Shown here piece after piece: positions 41,296 through 53,445 of a stretch of DNA of 64,000 nucleotides. The stretch comes from Thiocystis violacea (GTDB lineage: Bacteria > Pseudomonadota > Gammaproteobacteria > Chromatiales > Chromatiaceae): positions 45,432 through 109,431 of the forward strand of contig NZ_NRRG01000010.1 in assembly GCF_016583575.1 (NCBI RefSeq), in the 5' to 3' direction. The notes beneath the pieces are model-generated. The model worked only from the letters and a program-made list of their open reading frames with translations. It did no database searches and was not told the DNA's origin. The number at the start of each line of letters is the position of its first letter. Positions within the stretch are counted from its first letter, which is position 1. Position numbers and translations under genes: made by a program.

Positions 41296-42367
41296 GGCTA
41301 GGCTCCAATGGGAGATAGACGAAAAAGGTCGTGTCCCCCGGACGACTTTCGCATTCGATCAGTCCGCCATGTTGATTGATGAGCTCCTGGGCGATCGACA
41401 GCCCGAGTCCGGTCCCGCCTGGATGGCCAGACACCATGGGGAAGAAGATCTGGTCACGGATCTCATCGGGAATGCCGACTCCGTTGTCGCGAACCAGGGC
41501 TTGCAGGACAAGCCTGTGGCGACGATTCCCGATCGTGAATTGGCGCAGGACTCGGGTCTTCAGTTCCATGCCGCCATCGACACCCGCCGCCGCCGCCGCG
41601 TTCCGCGCCAGATTCAGGAATGCCTGAATCAAGCGATCCTGGTCCGCCACGAAGTCCGGAATGCTCGGATCATAGTCCCGCCGGACCTGCGGACCTCGGG
41701 GAGATTCGGCCAGAATGAGTCCGCGGACATACTCCAGGACATCATGGATATTCACCAACCCTCGGCGTGGCATGAGATTGGGGCCGATCATCCGGTTCAT
41801 CAGTGACTGCAGGCGGTCGGCCTCGTCGATGATGATTCGGGTGTATTCGCGCAGCGAGGGATCCGGAAGCTCGCGCTCCAGGAGTTGGGCCGCGCCGCGC
41901 AGTCCACCCAGCGGATTCTTGATCTCGTGCGCCAGACCCCGGATGAGCGCCTGGCTCGCCTGATGCTGGGAGAGCAGTTGTTCCTCGCGCGTGATGCGAA
42001 GCTGGCGGTCGACTTGGTAGAGTTCGACCAGAACCTCCTTTGCCGCATCAAAATGATGCAGAGGGAGCACGGTACAGTTCACTGTTTTGGTGCGGCCATC
42101 CCCAACCACTACATTGATCTCTCGCTCCGTGAATGGGTGCCGCGACGACAAGGCCGCCGCTAGGCGTTCCTCGACGGCGTTATCCGGACAAGGCAGCAAA
42201 CTGGACGCATGCTGCCCCACCAAATGGCGTGAACTGACTTCGAAAAGCACTTCCGCCGCTGGATTGAGATATTTCAGGTACAGATGCGTGTCGAACAGCA
42301 TCACGGCCGTATTCAGATGATCCAAAATCATCCGTTCGAGAGCCGGTTTCGGCGCGGGAATCGTCAT
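41288..42367 (-). CDS. ntrB: nitrogen regulation sensor kinase NtrB
   Basis: Cytoplasmic PII-controlled histidine kinase/phosphatase of 359 residues. It has an N-terminal PAS domain (ILDHLNTAVMLFDTHLYLKYLNPAAE), a dimerisation domain with the phospho-His in GLAHEIKNPLGGLRGAAQLL, the N box (FLNLARNAAAAA), the G1 box (VRDNGVGIPDE) and the G2 box (GGTGLGLSIAQ). The ATG at 42367 is used; the frame is open further upstream without family features. A sigma-54 promoter lies 146 bp upstream. Confidence 0.95.
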   Translation of the reverse strand: MTIPAPKPALERMILDHLNTAVMLFDTHLYLKYLNPAAEVLFEVSSRHLVGQHASSLLPCPDNAVEERLAAALSSRHPFTEREINVVVGDGRTKTVNCTVLPLHHFDAAKEVLVELYQVDRQLRITREEQLLSQHQASQALIRGLAHEIKNPLGGLRGAAQLLERELPDPSLREYTRIIIDEADRLQSLMNRMIGPNLMPRRGLVNIHDVLEYVRGLILAESPRGPQVRRDYDPSIPDFVADQDRLIQAFLNLARNAAAAAGVDGGMELKTRVLRQFTIGNRRHRLVLQALVRDNGVGIPDEIRDQIFFPMVSGHPGGTGLGLSIAQELINQHGGLIECESRPGDTTFFVYLPLEPSHD

Positions 42368-42512
42368 TGATCTTGATCCAAATGGATGACTTGCCACACC
42401 CGGACGCGGGAAACCAAATCGCGCGAAGAGATCGATCGTCACGCGAACCTCCGGATTCGTTGAAAGGCTCAACACAGGCTAGGCGCCATCGTCCGGTTTT
42501 ACGATCATATAA

Positions 42513-42527
42513 GCAAAATAAATGCCA
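42513..42527 (-). promoter_or_regulatory. sigma-54 (-24/-12) promoter before ntrB
   Basis: Read on the - strand, TGGCAT-TTATT-TTGC matches the sigma-54 consensus TGGCAC-N5-TTGC with one mismatch and correct spacing. It sits in an AT-rich patch, and transcription would begin about 12-14 bases further left, giving a leader of roughly 135 bases before ntrB. NtrC autoactivation is the expected control. No clear NtrC enhancer pair was found upstream. Confidence 0.75.
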
Positions 42528-42599
42528 GACGATATAAAAACAGGCCGTACTTGGCCAGATAGGGATCCGAAGCCTATCGGGAGAGGAAGCAAACGGAAT

Positions 42600-43124
42600 T
42601 CAGGGTAATTGGCCTGGAAGCTTCGGCTTGCGGAGATGGAAGGCGCGGGGGGCGCTTTGGGCCAGCGGATGCCCGTCGGCGCCTCGAATCTGAAGTTGCA
42701 GACGGTGGCTGCCGACGCTGGTACCGGTCAACTTGAACTGGGTGGAGGCGTCCTTGATCGGGAGTTCGGTGCTGTTCAGAAGCAGGATCATTTGATGACC
42801 CTCGATCAGCGCCGGGTTGATCAATAGGCTGACGGGAAGGCCATCGGCTTCCTGCGTGAAGGCTTGGTTGGCGGTCGGAGAAAGAATTTCCAATTCCGAA
42901 TACGGCCCAGGATAGACCTCGTCGGGTGAAGTCGGACCGAGCGGCGATGCCTTTTCCTCGCCACTGGGCGCGGGAAGACCGCTTCCGACTTTTTCCGATC
43001 CTAGAATCCGTCGGTCGGAAAAATGCACGCGACCATCCTGATCCACCCAACGGTAGATTTCCGCGTTGATCGCGGAACACTGGATAAGAAGGCAGATTGT
43101 CAGCGTGATTCGGAGCATGACCAT
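42600..43124 (-). CDS. DUF4124-domain secreted protein
   Basis: A 174-residue protein with a signal peptide (VMLRITLTICLLIQCSAINA, cleavage after Ala) followed directly by a DUF4124 domain (EIYRWVDQDGRVHFSDRR). An Ig-like beta region follows (LEILSPTANQAFTQEADGLPVSLLI ... LTGTSVGSHRLQLQIRG). It is periplasmic; its function is unknown. Genes of this family commonly sit between glnA and ntrBC in gammaproteobacteria, as here. The ATG at 43124 puts the signal peptide at the N-terminus; an ATG at 43118 is also possible. Confidence 0.88.
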   Translation of the reverse strand: MVMLRITLTICLLIQCSAINAEIYRWVDQDGRVHFSDRRILGSEKVGSGLPAPSGEEKASPLGPTSPDEVYPGPYSELEILSPTANQAFTQEADGLPVSLLINPALIEGHQMILLLNSTELPIKDASTQFKLTGTSVGSHRLQLQIRGADGHPLAQSAPRAFHLRKPKLPGQLP

Positions 43125-43270
43125 AGAATAGTCGAGCGACCGACACCGAACAACAATAGGTTCACGGCGGGACAAGACCGTCGGAGTCGGTGATGGCTCA
43201 ACCTTGGATGCGTCGCGATGATCGGCGCGTCCCTGCGCCATGGCGAGTCGAAGCGACCCGCCGCTTTTCC

Positions 43271-44674
43271 CTAGAGGCTGTAGTACATATCGAACTCGAC
43301 CGGATGCGTGGTCATCCGAATTCGGGTGACTTCGGTCATCTTCAGGGCGATGTAGGCATCGATCAGGTCGTCGGTGAAGACACCGCCAGCGGTCAGATAG
43401 TCGCGATCGTTCTCGAGCGCCTCCAGCGCCATTTCAAGCGAGGAGCAGACGGTCGGGATCGACTTGGCCTCTTCCGCCGGCAGGTCATACAGATCCTTGT
43501 CCATGGCGTCGCCAGGATGGATCTTGTTCTGAATACCGTCCAGACCGGCCAGCATCATGGCGGCGAAAGACAGGTAAGGATTGCCGGTGGAGTCCGGGAA
43601 CCGAACCTCGATGCGACGACCCTTCGGGCTGGCGCAATGCGGGATGCGGATGGAGGCGGAGCGATTGCGGGCCGAGTAGGCGAGCATGACTGGCGCCTCG
43701 AAGCCCGGCACCAAGCGCTTGTAGGAGTTGGTCGAGGCGTTGGTCAGCGCATTCAGCGAGCGGGCATGCTTGATGATGCCGCCGATGTAGTAGAGGGCGG
43801 TGTCGGACAGACCGCCGTACTTGTCGCCCGCGAAAAGGTTCTGTCCGTCCTTGCTCAACGACTGATGAACGTGCATGCCGCTACCGTTGTCACCCACCAG
43901 CGGCTTGGGCATGAAGGTTACCGTCTTGCCATAGGCATGAGCGACATTCTGGATGACGTACTTCATGATCTGATTCTGATCGGCGCGGGCGACAAGCGTC
44001 GAAAACCGGGTGCCAATCTCGCACTGGCCAGCGGTGGCCACCTCGTGGTGATGAACCTCGACCGGGACACCCATATCCTCGAGCGTCAGACACATGGCGG
44101 CACGCAGATCGTTCAGCGAGTCGACCGGCGGCACCGGGAAATAACCGCCCTTGACGCCCGGACGATGACCCATGTTGCCGTCCGGGAAGACGCGCTCGGA
44201 GTTCCAGCCGGCTTCCTCGGAGTCCACCTTGTAGAAGGCGCCGCTCATGTCCGCGCCCCAGCGCACGTCATCAAGGATGAAGAACTCGGGTTCCGGACCG
44301 AAGTAGGCGGCGTCGGCGATGCCGGTCGACTTGAGGTAGGCCTCGGCGCGCTTGGCGAGCGAACGCGGGTCGCGCTCATAGCCCGTCATGGTGTCGGGCT
44401 CAAGGATGTCGCAGCGGAGGATCAGGGTGTTCTCATCGGCGAACGGATCCATCACGGCGGTGTCCGACTCCGGCATCAAGACCATGTCGGAGGCCTCGAT
44501 CCCCTTCCAGCCGGCGATCGACGAACCGTCGAACATCTTGCCGTCCTTGAACACGTCCTCGTCGATGGTGCCGGCGGGCACGGAGACATGCTGCTCCTTG
44601 CCACGGGTGTCGGTGAAGCGAAAGTCGACGAACTTCACTTCATTGTCTTTGATCATCTTAATGACGTCAGTCAT
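43271..44674 (-). CDS. glnA: glutamine synthetase type I
   Basis: ATP-dependent synthesis of glutamine from glutamate and ammonia; 467 residues, dodecameric class GSI-beta. Visible are the DGSSIAGWK loop, the metal and substrate regions ([30 protein letters not shown]), the NRSASIRIP arginine segment, and the adenylylation Tyr in [10 protein letters not shown], so it should be controlled by GlnE. With GltBD at 12-18 kb it forms the ammonium assimilation cycle. A candidate sigma-54 promoter lies upstream. Confidence 0.97.
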   Translation of the reverse strand: MTDVIKMIKDNEVKFVDFRFTDTRGKEQHVSVPAGTIDEDVFKDGKMFDGSSIAGWKGIEASDMVLMPESDTAVMDPFADENTLILRCDILEPDTMTGYERDPRSLAKRAEAYLKSTGIADAAYFGPEPEFFILDDVRWGADMSGAFYKVDSEEAGWNSERVFPDGNMGHRPGVKGGYFPVPPVDSLNDLRAAMCLTLEDMGVPVEVHHHEVATAGQCEIGTRFSTLVARADQNQIMKYVIQNVAHAYGKTVTFMPKPLVGDNGSGMHVHQSLSKDGQNLFAGDKYGGLSDTALYYIGGIIKHARSLNALTNASTNSYKRLVPGFEAPVMLAYSARNRSASIRIPHCASPKGRRIEVRFPDSTGNPYLSFAAMMLAGLDGIQNKIHPGDAMDKDLYDLPAEEAKSIPTVCSSLEMALEALENDRDYLTAGGVFTDDLIDAYIALKMTEVTRIRMTTHPVEFDMYYSL

Positions 44675-45155
44675 TGAATTGTCTCCGCTACTCTGTCTGA
44701 AAACCTTGGCCGGCCAATGCGATGCGCGTTACCCGCGCGGGCGCTTCGCCCGAGAACCTTACGTCCGGCGCCGGAGCGTAACAGGTCATGGATGGCGCTG
44801 CACGACTCGTCTCGCGGCCCCACGAATCTGGCCGAAGAAGGTTTTCCGCCAAGTCATGAGGTTCCGGAATCGGATGGCGCTTACAAACGCCTCGCAGCCC
44901 GTATGCAACCAATAAGCCAAAAAGAAAATTGATCGAGTCGCTCCTGGGGCATAACCGGATCCCGCTTCGGCAACTCATAAAAAACGACAATTATCCAGTG
45001 ACTTATAAAATATCCGGCGGCCCTCTCGCGGCTGCCTGGCCTGATCGAGAGGCGACGACAGCTCAGGGGAAGCCCTCGTCAGAACATCCGGAAACGAGGA
45101 GCCGCACCCGAATGGGCGAAAAACGGGCATGAGCGCACCAATATAGCGCGAACGA
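44675..45155. other. glnA upstream regulatory region
   Basis: 480 bp without a supported gene. It has a perfect 12 bp palindrome TTGGCCGGCCAA at 44706-44717, a sigma-54-like element at 44905-44919 (listed separately), and an AT-rich patch near 44905-45015 that contrasts with the GC-rich surroundings and fits a promoter and upstream activator region for glnA. Confidence 0.55.
44905..44919 (-). promoter_or_regulatory. possible sigma-54 promoter for glnA
   Basis: On the - strand TGGCTT-ATTGG-TTGC has the invariant GG and GC dinucleotides at the right distance, with two mismatches in the -24 block. It is about 230 bp before the glnA start, which would give a long leader, so another promoter closer to the gene may exist. 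Confidence 0.45.
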
Positions 45156-46216
45156 TCACCCGAAGTAGACGCGGAGTTCGCGAAACACCGAGTCTTCCCG
45201 CATCGCCGCGGCAAGCTCATCCCTCAGAGCCTCGGGATCCGATCCATCGCGGAGACAGGCGGTCATCGGAAAGCAGACCTCCACGTCGATCCGGCAGCCG
45301 AGATAGTGAAACAGGATGCGTTGACGCTCGTTCGCCGCCGGGATCGATGGCCAAAGTGAGGCTGGACGCGCGAGCGCCTCGGCGTGCAGCGGGGAGCAAC
45401 TGGGCTTGGCCTCGTCGTTTTCCGGATCGATATGGACCGTCACGTCCGTCATTTCCGGGATCTCTCGTTTCAGGCGCTGTTCGACCAGGACGCTGATCAT
45501 GTGCCCCTCGGTGACGCAGCATAGGGATCCACGAGCACATGGACATCGGCCGATGCCTGGCCGCCCGAGCGGCGGGTACGAAGCATATGGATGTCGCATA
45601 CGCCGCCGACCGAGCGAATGGTTTGGGCGACCTCGGCGATCCGATCCAGCGCGAGCCCCGTGTCCACCAGTTCGTTGGTTGCCTCCCAGCCAAGCTCCCA
45701 GGATCCCGACCAGCACGATGAGGGATAAAATCGCCTCGCTGCGGTGATGCCAGGCATTCGCTCACAACAGATCCGAGCGAACCCGTTTCGCGTAACCGAG
45801 GGTCCACCAATAGAGCCATTCCTTCGACCCGATCGACACCAGCGTCGCCGCGAGCACCAGGGCGTCCGGGCTCAAGAGTTCATCGGAAGCGAAGAGCCGT
45901 TGTACGGCATTCCAACCGATCCCGATCGCGACCAGCAAGAGCAGAAAACCCAGGGCCAGCGTCGCGACCGTCTCGTACCGGGCATGTCCGTAGGGATGCT
46001 TTTGATCGGGTTGCTGGCTGGCGTGATGGTCAGCGATGAACACCAGGACATCGGACAGGAGGTCGGATGCCGTCGGCGACGAGCGCCTGGGAGTGACCCA
46101 GGATGCCCGAAACGATCTTGACCACGGACAGGAACAGATTGGAGGGCGGCCCCGACAATGGACGTGCGGGTGATGGCTTGGCCGCGGTCCAGGGTGGCCT
46201 TTGGATGAGGCGTCAC
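45156..46216 (-). pseudogene. cation diffusion facilitator (FieF-like CDF) pseudogene
   Basis: Pieces of a CDF metal-efflux protein are spread over all three - strand frames in order. They run from the N-terminal DRGQAITRTSIVGAAL and FLSVVKIVSGILGHSQALVADGI, through DLLSDVLVFIADHHASQQPDQ and HPYGHARYETVATLALG, to ANAWHHRSEAI and LGWEATNELVDTG, and end in the cytoplasmic domain (EGHMISVLVEQRLKREIPEM, VTVHIDPENDE). At least five lesions are inferred: frameshifts near 46135 and 45520, a loss of about 11 bases near 46065, an in-frame TGA at 45762-45764 where CGA (Arg) is expected, and a deletion with frameshift in a membrane segment near 45695. Cannot make a working transporter. Confidence 0.88.
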
Positions 46217-46348
46217 GTATTGGCCACCGGTTAGAGGCCGGCTACGCGATGGCGCGGCCTGGGCCTTGGGGCGCCGCTCGACCCAAGCAAACTCAACGCG
46301 AGGGGCAGGTTTGCGAATGACCGAATATACTGTGTCACTTTACCGATC

Positions 46349-47275
46349 ATGACCATGCAGGAGTCCATCTTGAGTCGCGAATCCGAGGACGTCTCGACCT
46401 TTCAAGGTCTCATCTTTGCGCTCGAGCGCTATTGGGCGGACCTCGGGTGCGTCGTCGTCCAGCCCCTCGACATGGAGGTGGGGGCCGGCACCTTCCATCC
46501 CTCGACCTTCTTGCGCTCGATCGGCCCCGAGCCCTGGCGCGGTGCCTACGTTCAGCCATCGCGTCGGCCGACCGATGGGCGCTATGGCGAGAACCCCAAT
46601 CGGCTACAACATTATTATCAGTACCAGGTGGTCCTCAAGCCATCCCCGCTCGAGATCCAGGATCTCTATCTGGATTCGTTGCGGCGGCTTGGAATCGATC
46701 CACTGGTGCATGATATCCGGTTCGTGGAGGACAACTGGGAGTCCCCGACGCTCGGCGCCTGGGGGCTCGGCTGGGAAGTCTGGCTCAACGGCATGGAGGT
46801 CACCCAGTTCACCTACTTCCAGCAGGTGGGAGGACTCGATTGCCGACCGGTCACGGGTGAGATCACCTATGGGCTGGAGCGGATCGCCATGTATCTGCAG
46901 GATGTCGAGAGCGTCTACGACCTGACCTGGAGCCGCACCCCCAACGGGATCGTGACCTATGGCGACGTTTTCCACCAGAACGAGGTCGAACAATCCGTCT
47001 ATAACTTCGAGGTCGCCGATACGCGCGCCCTGTTCGCGCAGTTCGATACCCACGAACGGATCAGCGCGGAACTGGTCGAGAAGGGCCTCCCGCTGCCGGC
47101 CTACGAGCAGGTTTTGAAAGCCTCCCACACCTTCAATCTCCTGGATGCGCGCGGCGCCATCTCGGTCACCGAGCGGCAAAGGTTCATCCTAAGGGTGCGG
47201 ACCCTGTCGCGCGCCGTCGCCCAGTCCTATTACGAAAAACGGGAGACCCTGGGTTTCCCGATGCTGAAACGCTAA
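46349..47275 (+). CDS. glyQ: glycyl-tRNA synthetase alpha subunit
   Basis: Catalytic-core subunit of the tetrameric bacterial GlyRS, 308 residues. It has [19 protein letters not shown], motif 2-like [22 protein letters not shown], and [25 protein letters not shown]. Start at the first of two close ATGs (46349 and 46355). The glyS gene begins 10 bp after its stop, so both subunits are made from one transcript. Confidence 0.97.
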   Translation: MTMQESILSRESEDVSTFQGLIFALERYWADLGCVVVQPLDMEVGAGTFHPSTFLRSIGPEPWRGAYVQPSRRPTDGRYGENPNRLQHYYQYQVVLKPSPLEIQDLYLDSLRRLGIDPLVHDIRFVEDNWESPTLGAWGLGWEVWLNGMEVTQFTYFQQVGGLDCRPVTGEITYGLERIAMYLQDVESVYDLTWSRTPNGIVTYGDVFHQNEVEQSVYNFEVADTRALFAQFDTHERISAELVEKGLPLPAYEQVLKASHTFNLLDARGAISVTERQRFILRVRTLSRAVAQSYYEKRETLGFPMLKR

Positions 47276-47285
47276 GCGGGAGACG

Positions 47286-49367
47286 ATGTTGGATACGTTG
47301 ACTGATCTACTGGTCGAGATTGGGACCGAGGAACTCCCGCCCATCGCCCTGCCCAGCTTGTCCCGTGCCTTCGAGGAAGGATTCAGGAACCAGCTTCTGA
47401 CGCATGGTATCGACTTCGCGTCCATCGAGCCGTTCGCCGCGCCGCGCCGCCTGGCGCTCCTGGTCAAGGGTCTTCCGACCCAACAGCCCGACCAGGAATC
47501 CCTCCGGCGCGGTCCGGCCATCCAGGCCGCCTTCGATGCCGAGGGTCAGCCCACCAAGGCCGCGCTCGGGTTCGCGCGCTCCTGTGGCGTCGAGATCGAA
47601 ACCCTGGAACGGGAAGAGACGGACAAGGGAAGCTGGCTGCTGTTTCGCAGCGTCACCCCTGGTCGGGAGACCGCGCGACTGGTGCCGACAATGACCGAGG
47701 CCGCCCTGGCCGACCTGCCCATCCCGAAACGGATGCGCTGGGGGGCCGGTAGCGAGGAGTTCGTGCGCCCCGTCCATTGGGTCTGTCTCGTCATGGGTTC
47801 GACGGCGATCGAAGGGACCGTCATGGGTGTGAAGGCCGAGCCTCATACCCACGGACATCGCTTCCATCATCCGGAACGGATCCGGATCGACACGGCGGAG
47901 GCGTACGCGGAGAAACTGAGGACGATGGGCTGCGTCGAGCCCTCGTTCGCGCGCCGACGCGACTGGATTCGCGAACAAGTCACGACCGTGGCGCGATCCG
48001 CTGGACTCAGGGCGCGCATCGACCCCGGCCTGCTCGATGAGGTCACCGCGCTGGTGGAATGGCCCCAGGCGTTGCTCTGTCGATTCGAGGAACGCTATCT
48101 GGAGATTCCTCCCGAGGTTCTGATCGAGACCATGCAGAGCAACCAGAAATATTTTCCGGTCGAGGATGCCCAGGGTGGCCTTCAGGCTCGCTTCATCGCT
48201 GTCGCCAACATCCTGAGCCGTGAACCGGATCAGGTACGCACGGGCAACGAGCGGGTGATCCGCCCGCGCTTCGCCGATGCGGCCTTCTTCTGGTCACAGG
48301 ATTTGAAGCAACCCCTGGCCGCCCATGCCGCGCGGCTCGAGACGGTCGTCTTTCAGGATAAGCTCGGCACCCTGGCCGAGAAAAGCCTGCGTGTCGCGCG
48401 GCTCGGGCGGTACCTGGCGCCGGCGCTCGGAACCGGTCCCGAACTGATCGAGCGCGCCGCCGCGCTCGCCAAGTGCGATCTGGTGACCTCGATGGTGTTC
48501 GAGTTTCCTGGTCTCCAGGGAACCATGGGGCGCTACTACGCGGAACGCGCGAATGAGGATCCGTGCGTGTGCGCCGCGATGGAGGATCAATACCTCCCCC
48601 GTTTCGCGGGCGACGCGCTCCCGGCGAGCCGCTGCGGGCAGGCGCTCGCCATCGCGGACCGCCTCGACACCCTGGTCGGGGTCTTTGGAATCGGACTGCG
48701 ACCGACCGGCGCCAAGGATCCCTACGCGCTCAGACGCGCCTCGATCGCCGTTCTGCGTCTATTGATCGAAACGCCGCTGGATCTGGATCTTCGTGACCTA
48801 TTGCGAACCGCGGCCGATGGGTTTCCAGCCGGACTCCTCGGGGATGACACGGTCGAGGCCGTCCTGACCTACATGCTGGAGCGACTGAGAGGCTACCATG
48901 GCGACCGGGGCCTTGCCGTGGATACGGTCGAGGCGGTCATTCAGACCGGCGTCACCAATCCCTGGGATTTGGATCGCCGGATCTCGGCCGTGACGGAATT
49001 CAGAAGGCTTCCCGCAGCCGAATCACTGGCCGCCGCCAATAAGCGGATCCGCAATATCTTGCTGAAGGCCGAGGCGGAAGACACCGCGCACGGCGTCCTG
49101 AACCCGAATCTGCTCTCCGATCCGGCCGAGCAACGGTTGGCGGAAGGCGTTATGCAACTCAGTTCCGTTATCGAACCGCTAGCGGAAGCGAGGGATTACG
49201 TCGGCGTTCTGGAAACCCTGGCCGATCTGAGGGACGACGTCGATGCCTTTTTCACCGATGTCATGGTGATGTCGGAGGATATCGCCGTGCGCCACAATCG
49301 TCTCCAGTTGCTCCAAGACCTGTCGGCCCTCTTCCTGCGGGTCGCGGATATCTCAAGGCTCCAGTGA
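47286..49367 (+). CDS. glyS: glycyl-tRNA synthetase beta subunit
   Basis: Beta subunit that binds and edits tRNA-Gly, 693 residues (usual 680-700). It opens with LLVEIGTEELPP, contains MRWGAGSEEFVRPVHW and IETMQSNQKYFPV, an HD-like domain (LVTSMVFEFPGLQGTMGRYYA), RPTGAKDPYALRRASIAVLRLL, and the anticodon-binding DALR region near the C-terminus. It overlaps gmhB by four bases. Confidence 0.97.
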   Translation: MLDTLTDLLVEIGTEELPPIALPSLSRAFEEGFRNQLLTHGIDFASIEPFAAPRRLALLVKGLPTQQPDQESLRRGPAIQAAFDAEGQPTKAALGFARSCGVEIETLEREETDKGSWLLFRSVTPGRETARLVPTMTEAALADLPIPKRMRWGAGSEEFVRPVHWVCLVMGSTAIEGTVMGVKAEPHTHGHRFHHPERIRIDTAEAYAEKLRTMGCVEPSFARRRDWIREQVTTVARSAGLRARIDPGLLDEVTALVEWPQALLCRFEERYLEIPPEVLIETMQSNQKYFPVEDAQGGLQARFIAVANILSREPDQVRTGNERVIRPRFADAAFFWSQDLKQPLAAHAARLETVVFQDKLGTLAEKSLRVARLGRYLAPALGTGPELIERAAALAKCDLVTSMVFEFPGLQGTMGRYYAERANEDPCVCAAMEDQYLPRFAGDALPASRCGQALAIADRLDTLVGVFGIGLRPTGAKDPYALRRASIAVLRLLIETPLDLDLRDLLRTAADGFPAGLLGDDTVEAVLTYMLERLRGYHGDRGLAVDTVEAVIQTGVTNPWDLDRRISAVTEFRRLPAAESLAAANKRIRNILLKAEAEDTAHGVLNPNLLSDPAEQRLAEGVMQLSSVIEPLAEARDYVGVLETLADLRDDVDAFFTDVMVMSEDIAVRHNRLQLLQDLSALFLRVADISRLQ

Positions 49368-49954
49368 CACGAGTTTCGTCCATGCCGGATCGACTCGTCA
49401 TTCTGGATCGGGATGGGGTCATCAATCAGGACTCGGACGCCTACATCAAATCCCTGGACGAATGGAAACCCATCCAGGGAAGTATCGATGCGATCGTTCG
49501 GCTCTCGCAAGCGGGCTATCGGGTAGCGATCGCCTCCAACCAGTCCGGATTGGCGCGCGGACTTTTCAGTCTCGCGGCGCTCAATGCCATGCACCAGCGG
49601 CTTTGGCAACTGGTGGCTACGCCGGGAGGACGCATCGAAGTCATCGCCTTCTGTCCGCATGGACCGGACGATGGCTGTCGGTGTCGGAAACCCCGAACGG
49701 GGTTACTTGAAGAAATCGCCTATCGGCTTGGAGCGGATCTCGCGGACGTGCCCTTCATTGGCGATTCCATCAGCGACATCCGCGCCGCTCGCGCGGTCGG
49801 CGCGGCGCCCTGGCTGGTCCGATCCGGAAAGGGAGAACGTACCTTGGCCAGCATCGGCGATCCACGAGCAGGCTCGGAACTGCTCGGCGTTCCGGTCTAT
49901 CTGGACCTCGACGCCGCCGCCACCGCACTCATCAACAACCAAGGTCGACTATGA
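49364..49954 (+). CDS. gmhB: D-glycero-beta-D-manno-heptose 1,7-bisphosphate 7-phosphatase
   Basis: HAD-superfamily phosphatase for the heptose precursor of LPS inner core, 196 residues. It has the nucleophile motif ILDRDGVINQDSDAYI, ASNQSGLARG, the zinc-binding cysteines in CPHGPDDGCRCRKP, and the Mg-binding FIGDSISDI. The frame begins with GTG at 49364 overlapping glyS; an ATG at 49382 is the alternative and gives a normal N-terminus (MPDRLVILDRDG). The glyS-gmhB-plsC order is common in gammaproteobacteria. Confidence 0.94.
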   Translation: MTRVSSMPDRLVILDRDGVINQDSDAYIKSLDEWKPIQGSIDAIVRLSQAGYRVAIASNQSGLARGLFSLAALNAMHQRLWQLVATPGGRIEVIAFCPHGPDDGCRCRKPRTGLLEEIAYRLGADLADVPFIGDSISDIRAARAVGAAPWLVRSGKGERTLASIGDPRAGSELLGVPVYLDLDAAATALINNQGRL

Positions 49955-50667
49955 TCTTCTTGCGTTCCCTGCTCTATCAACTGGTTCTTATCGGATCGAG
50001 TCTGCTCTACTCGCTGGCGATCCTCATGGTCGGATGGTGGATGCCGAGCCGTTTCGTCTCCCGACTTGGCCGATCCTGGGCCAGGCTCAATCTCAAGGCG
50101 TTGAAAACGATATGCGGGCTGGATTACCGTGTCCAGGGGCTGGAGCACTTGCCCAAGGAGAATGCGATCGTGCTCTGCAAGCATCAATCCGCGTGGGATA
50201 TCATCGCACTACGAGCCTTTCTCCCGGCCGACCAGTCCTGGGTGCTCAAGGAGGAATTGACGCGAATTCCAATTTTCGGTTGGGCGCTGAGGCACCTTCA
50301 ACCGATTCCAATCGATCGCTCGGTGGGTCGTCGCGAGATCACCAAGCTCATTCGCGAGGGACTCCGTTTCCTGAACGCCGGACGCTGGGTCATCGTCTTT
50401 CCCGAAGGAACCCGAGTCGCGCCTGGCACTCGCCAAACCTACGGTATCGGCGGGGCCTTGCTCGCCGAACGCAGCGGTCGGCCAGTCGTTCCGATCGCGC
50501 ACAACGCCGGGGTCTTCTGGGGACGTCGTAGCTTGATCAAACGCCCTGGAACCATCGATGTCGTCATCGGCCCCGTGATTGATACGCGGGAAAGCAAGGC
50601 CACGGAGATCAATGCCGCCACCGAGCAATGGATCGAACGGGCAGTGGCTGGTCTTCCGCAAGCCTGA
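49951..50667 (+). CDS. plsC: 1-acyl-sn-glycerol-3-phosphate acyltransferase
   Basis: Membrane-bound LPA acyltransferase that makes phosphatidic acid; 238 residues. It has an N-terminal hydrophobic helix (LVLIGSSLLYSLAILMVGWW), the catalytic HQSAWD motif (HX4D), VLKEELTRIPIFGWAL, and the substrate-binding FPEGTR block. It overlaps gmhB by four bases and converges on gyrB with a 98 bp gap. Confidence 0.93.
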   Translation: MIFLRSLLYQLVLIGSSLLYSLAILMVGWWMPSRFVSRLGRSWARLNLKALKTICGLDYRVQGLEHLPKENAIVLCKHQSAWDIIALRAFLPADQSWVLKEELTRIPIFGWALRHLQPIPIDRSVGRREITKLIREGLRFLNAGRWVIVFPEGTRVAPGTRQTYGIGGALLAERSGRPVVPIAHNAGVFWGRRSLIKRPGTIDVVIGPVIDTRESKATEINAATEQWIERAVAGLPQA

Positions 50668-50765
50668 TCCTGCATCGCGGCGATCGGATGCGGAAGACGA
50701 GCGAAGCGCGCGGCCCTATCCAGATCCAGCCGCGCGACTGGAAATTGGTTCGAAGTCTAGCCTCG

Positions 50766-53327
<2,562 letters not shown>

Positions 53328-53445
53328 TTAAATGATTGAAAAAGCTAACGTTCCAAGCAGGTTAACGATGATCATCCGGCCTCGTATCTCAGCCACCTTC
53401 AGGCGGGAATCCGAGTCCGAAAAGGAGGTCCGCCGCCTGTTCGCG

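Noticed and set aside
43190..44677. 495-residue + strand open frame
   Set aside because: Antisense shadow of glnA, which shows all catalytic motifs on the other strand.
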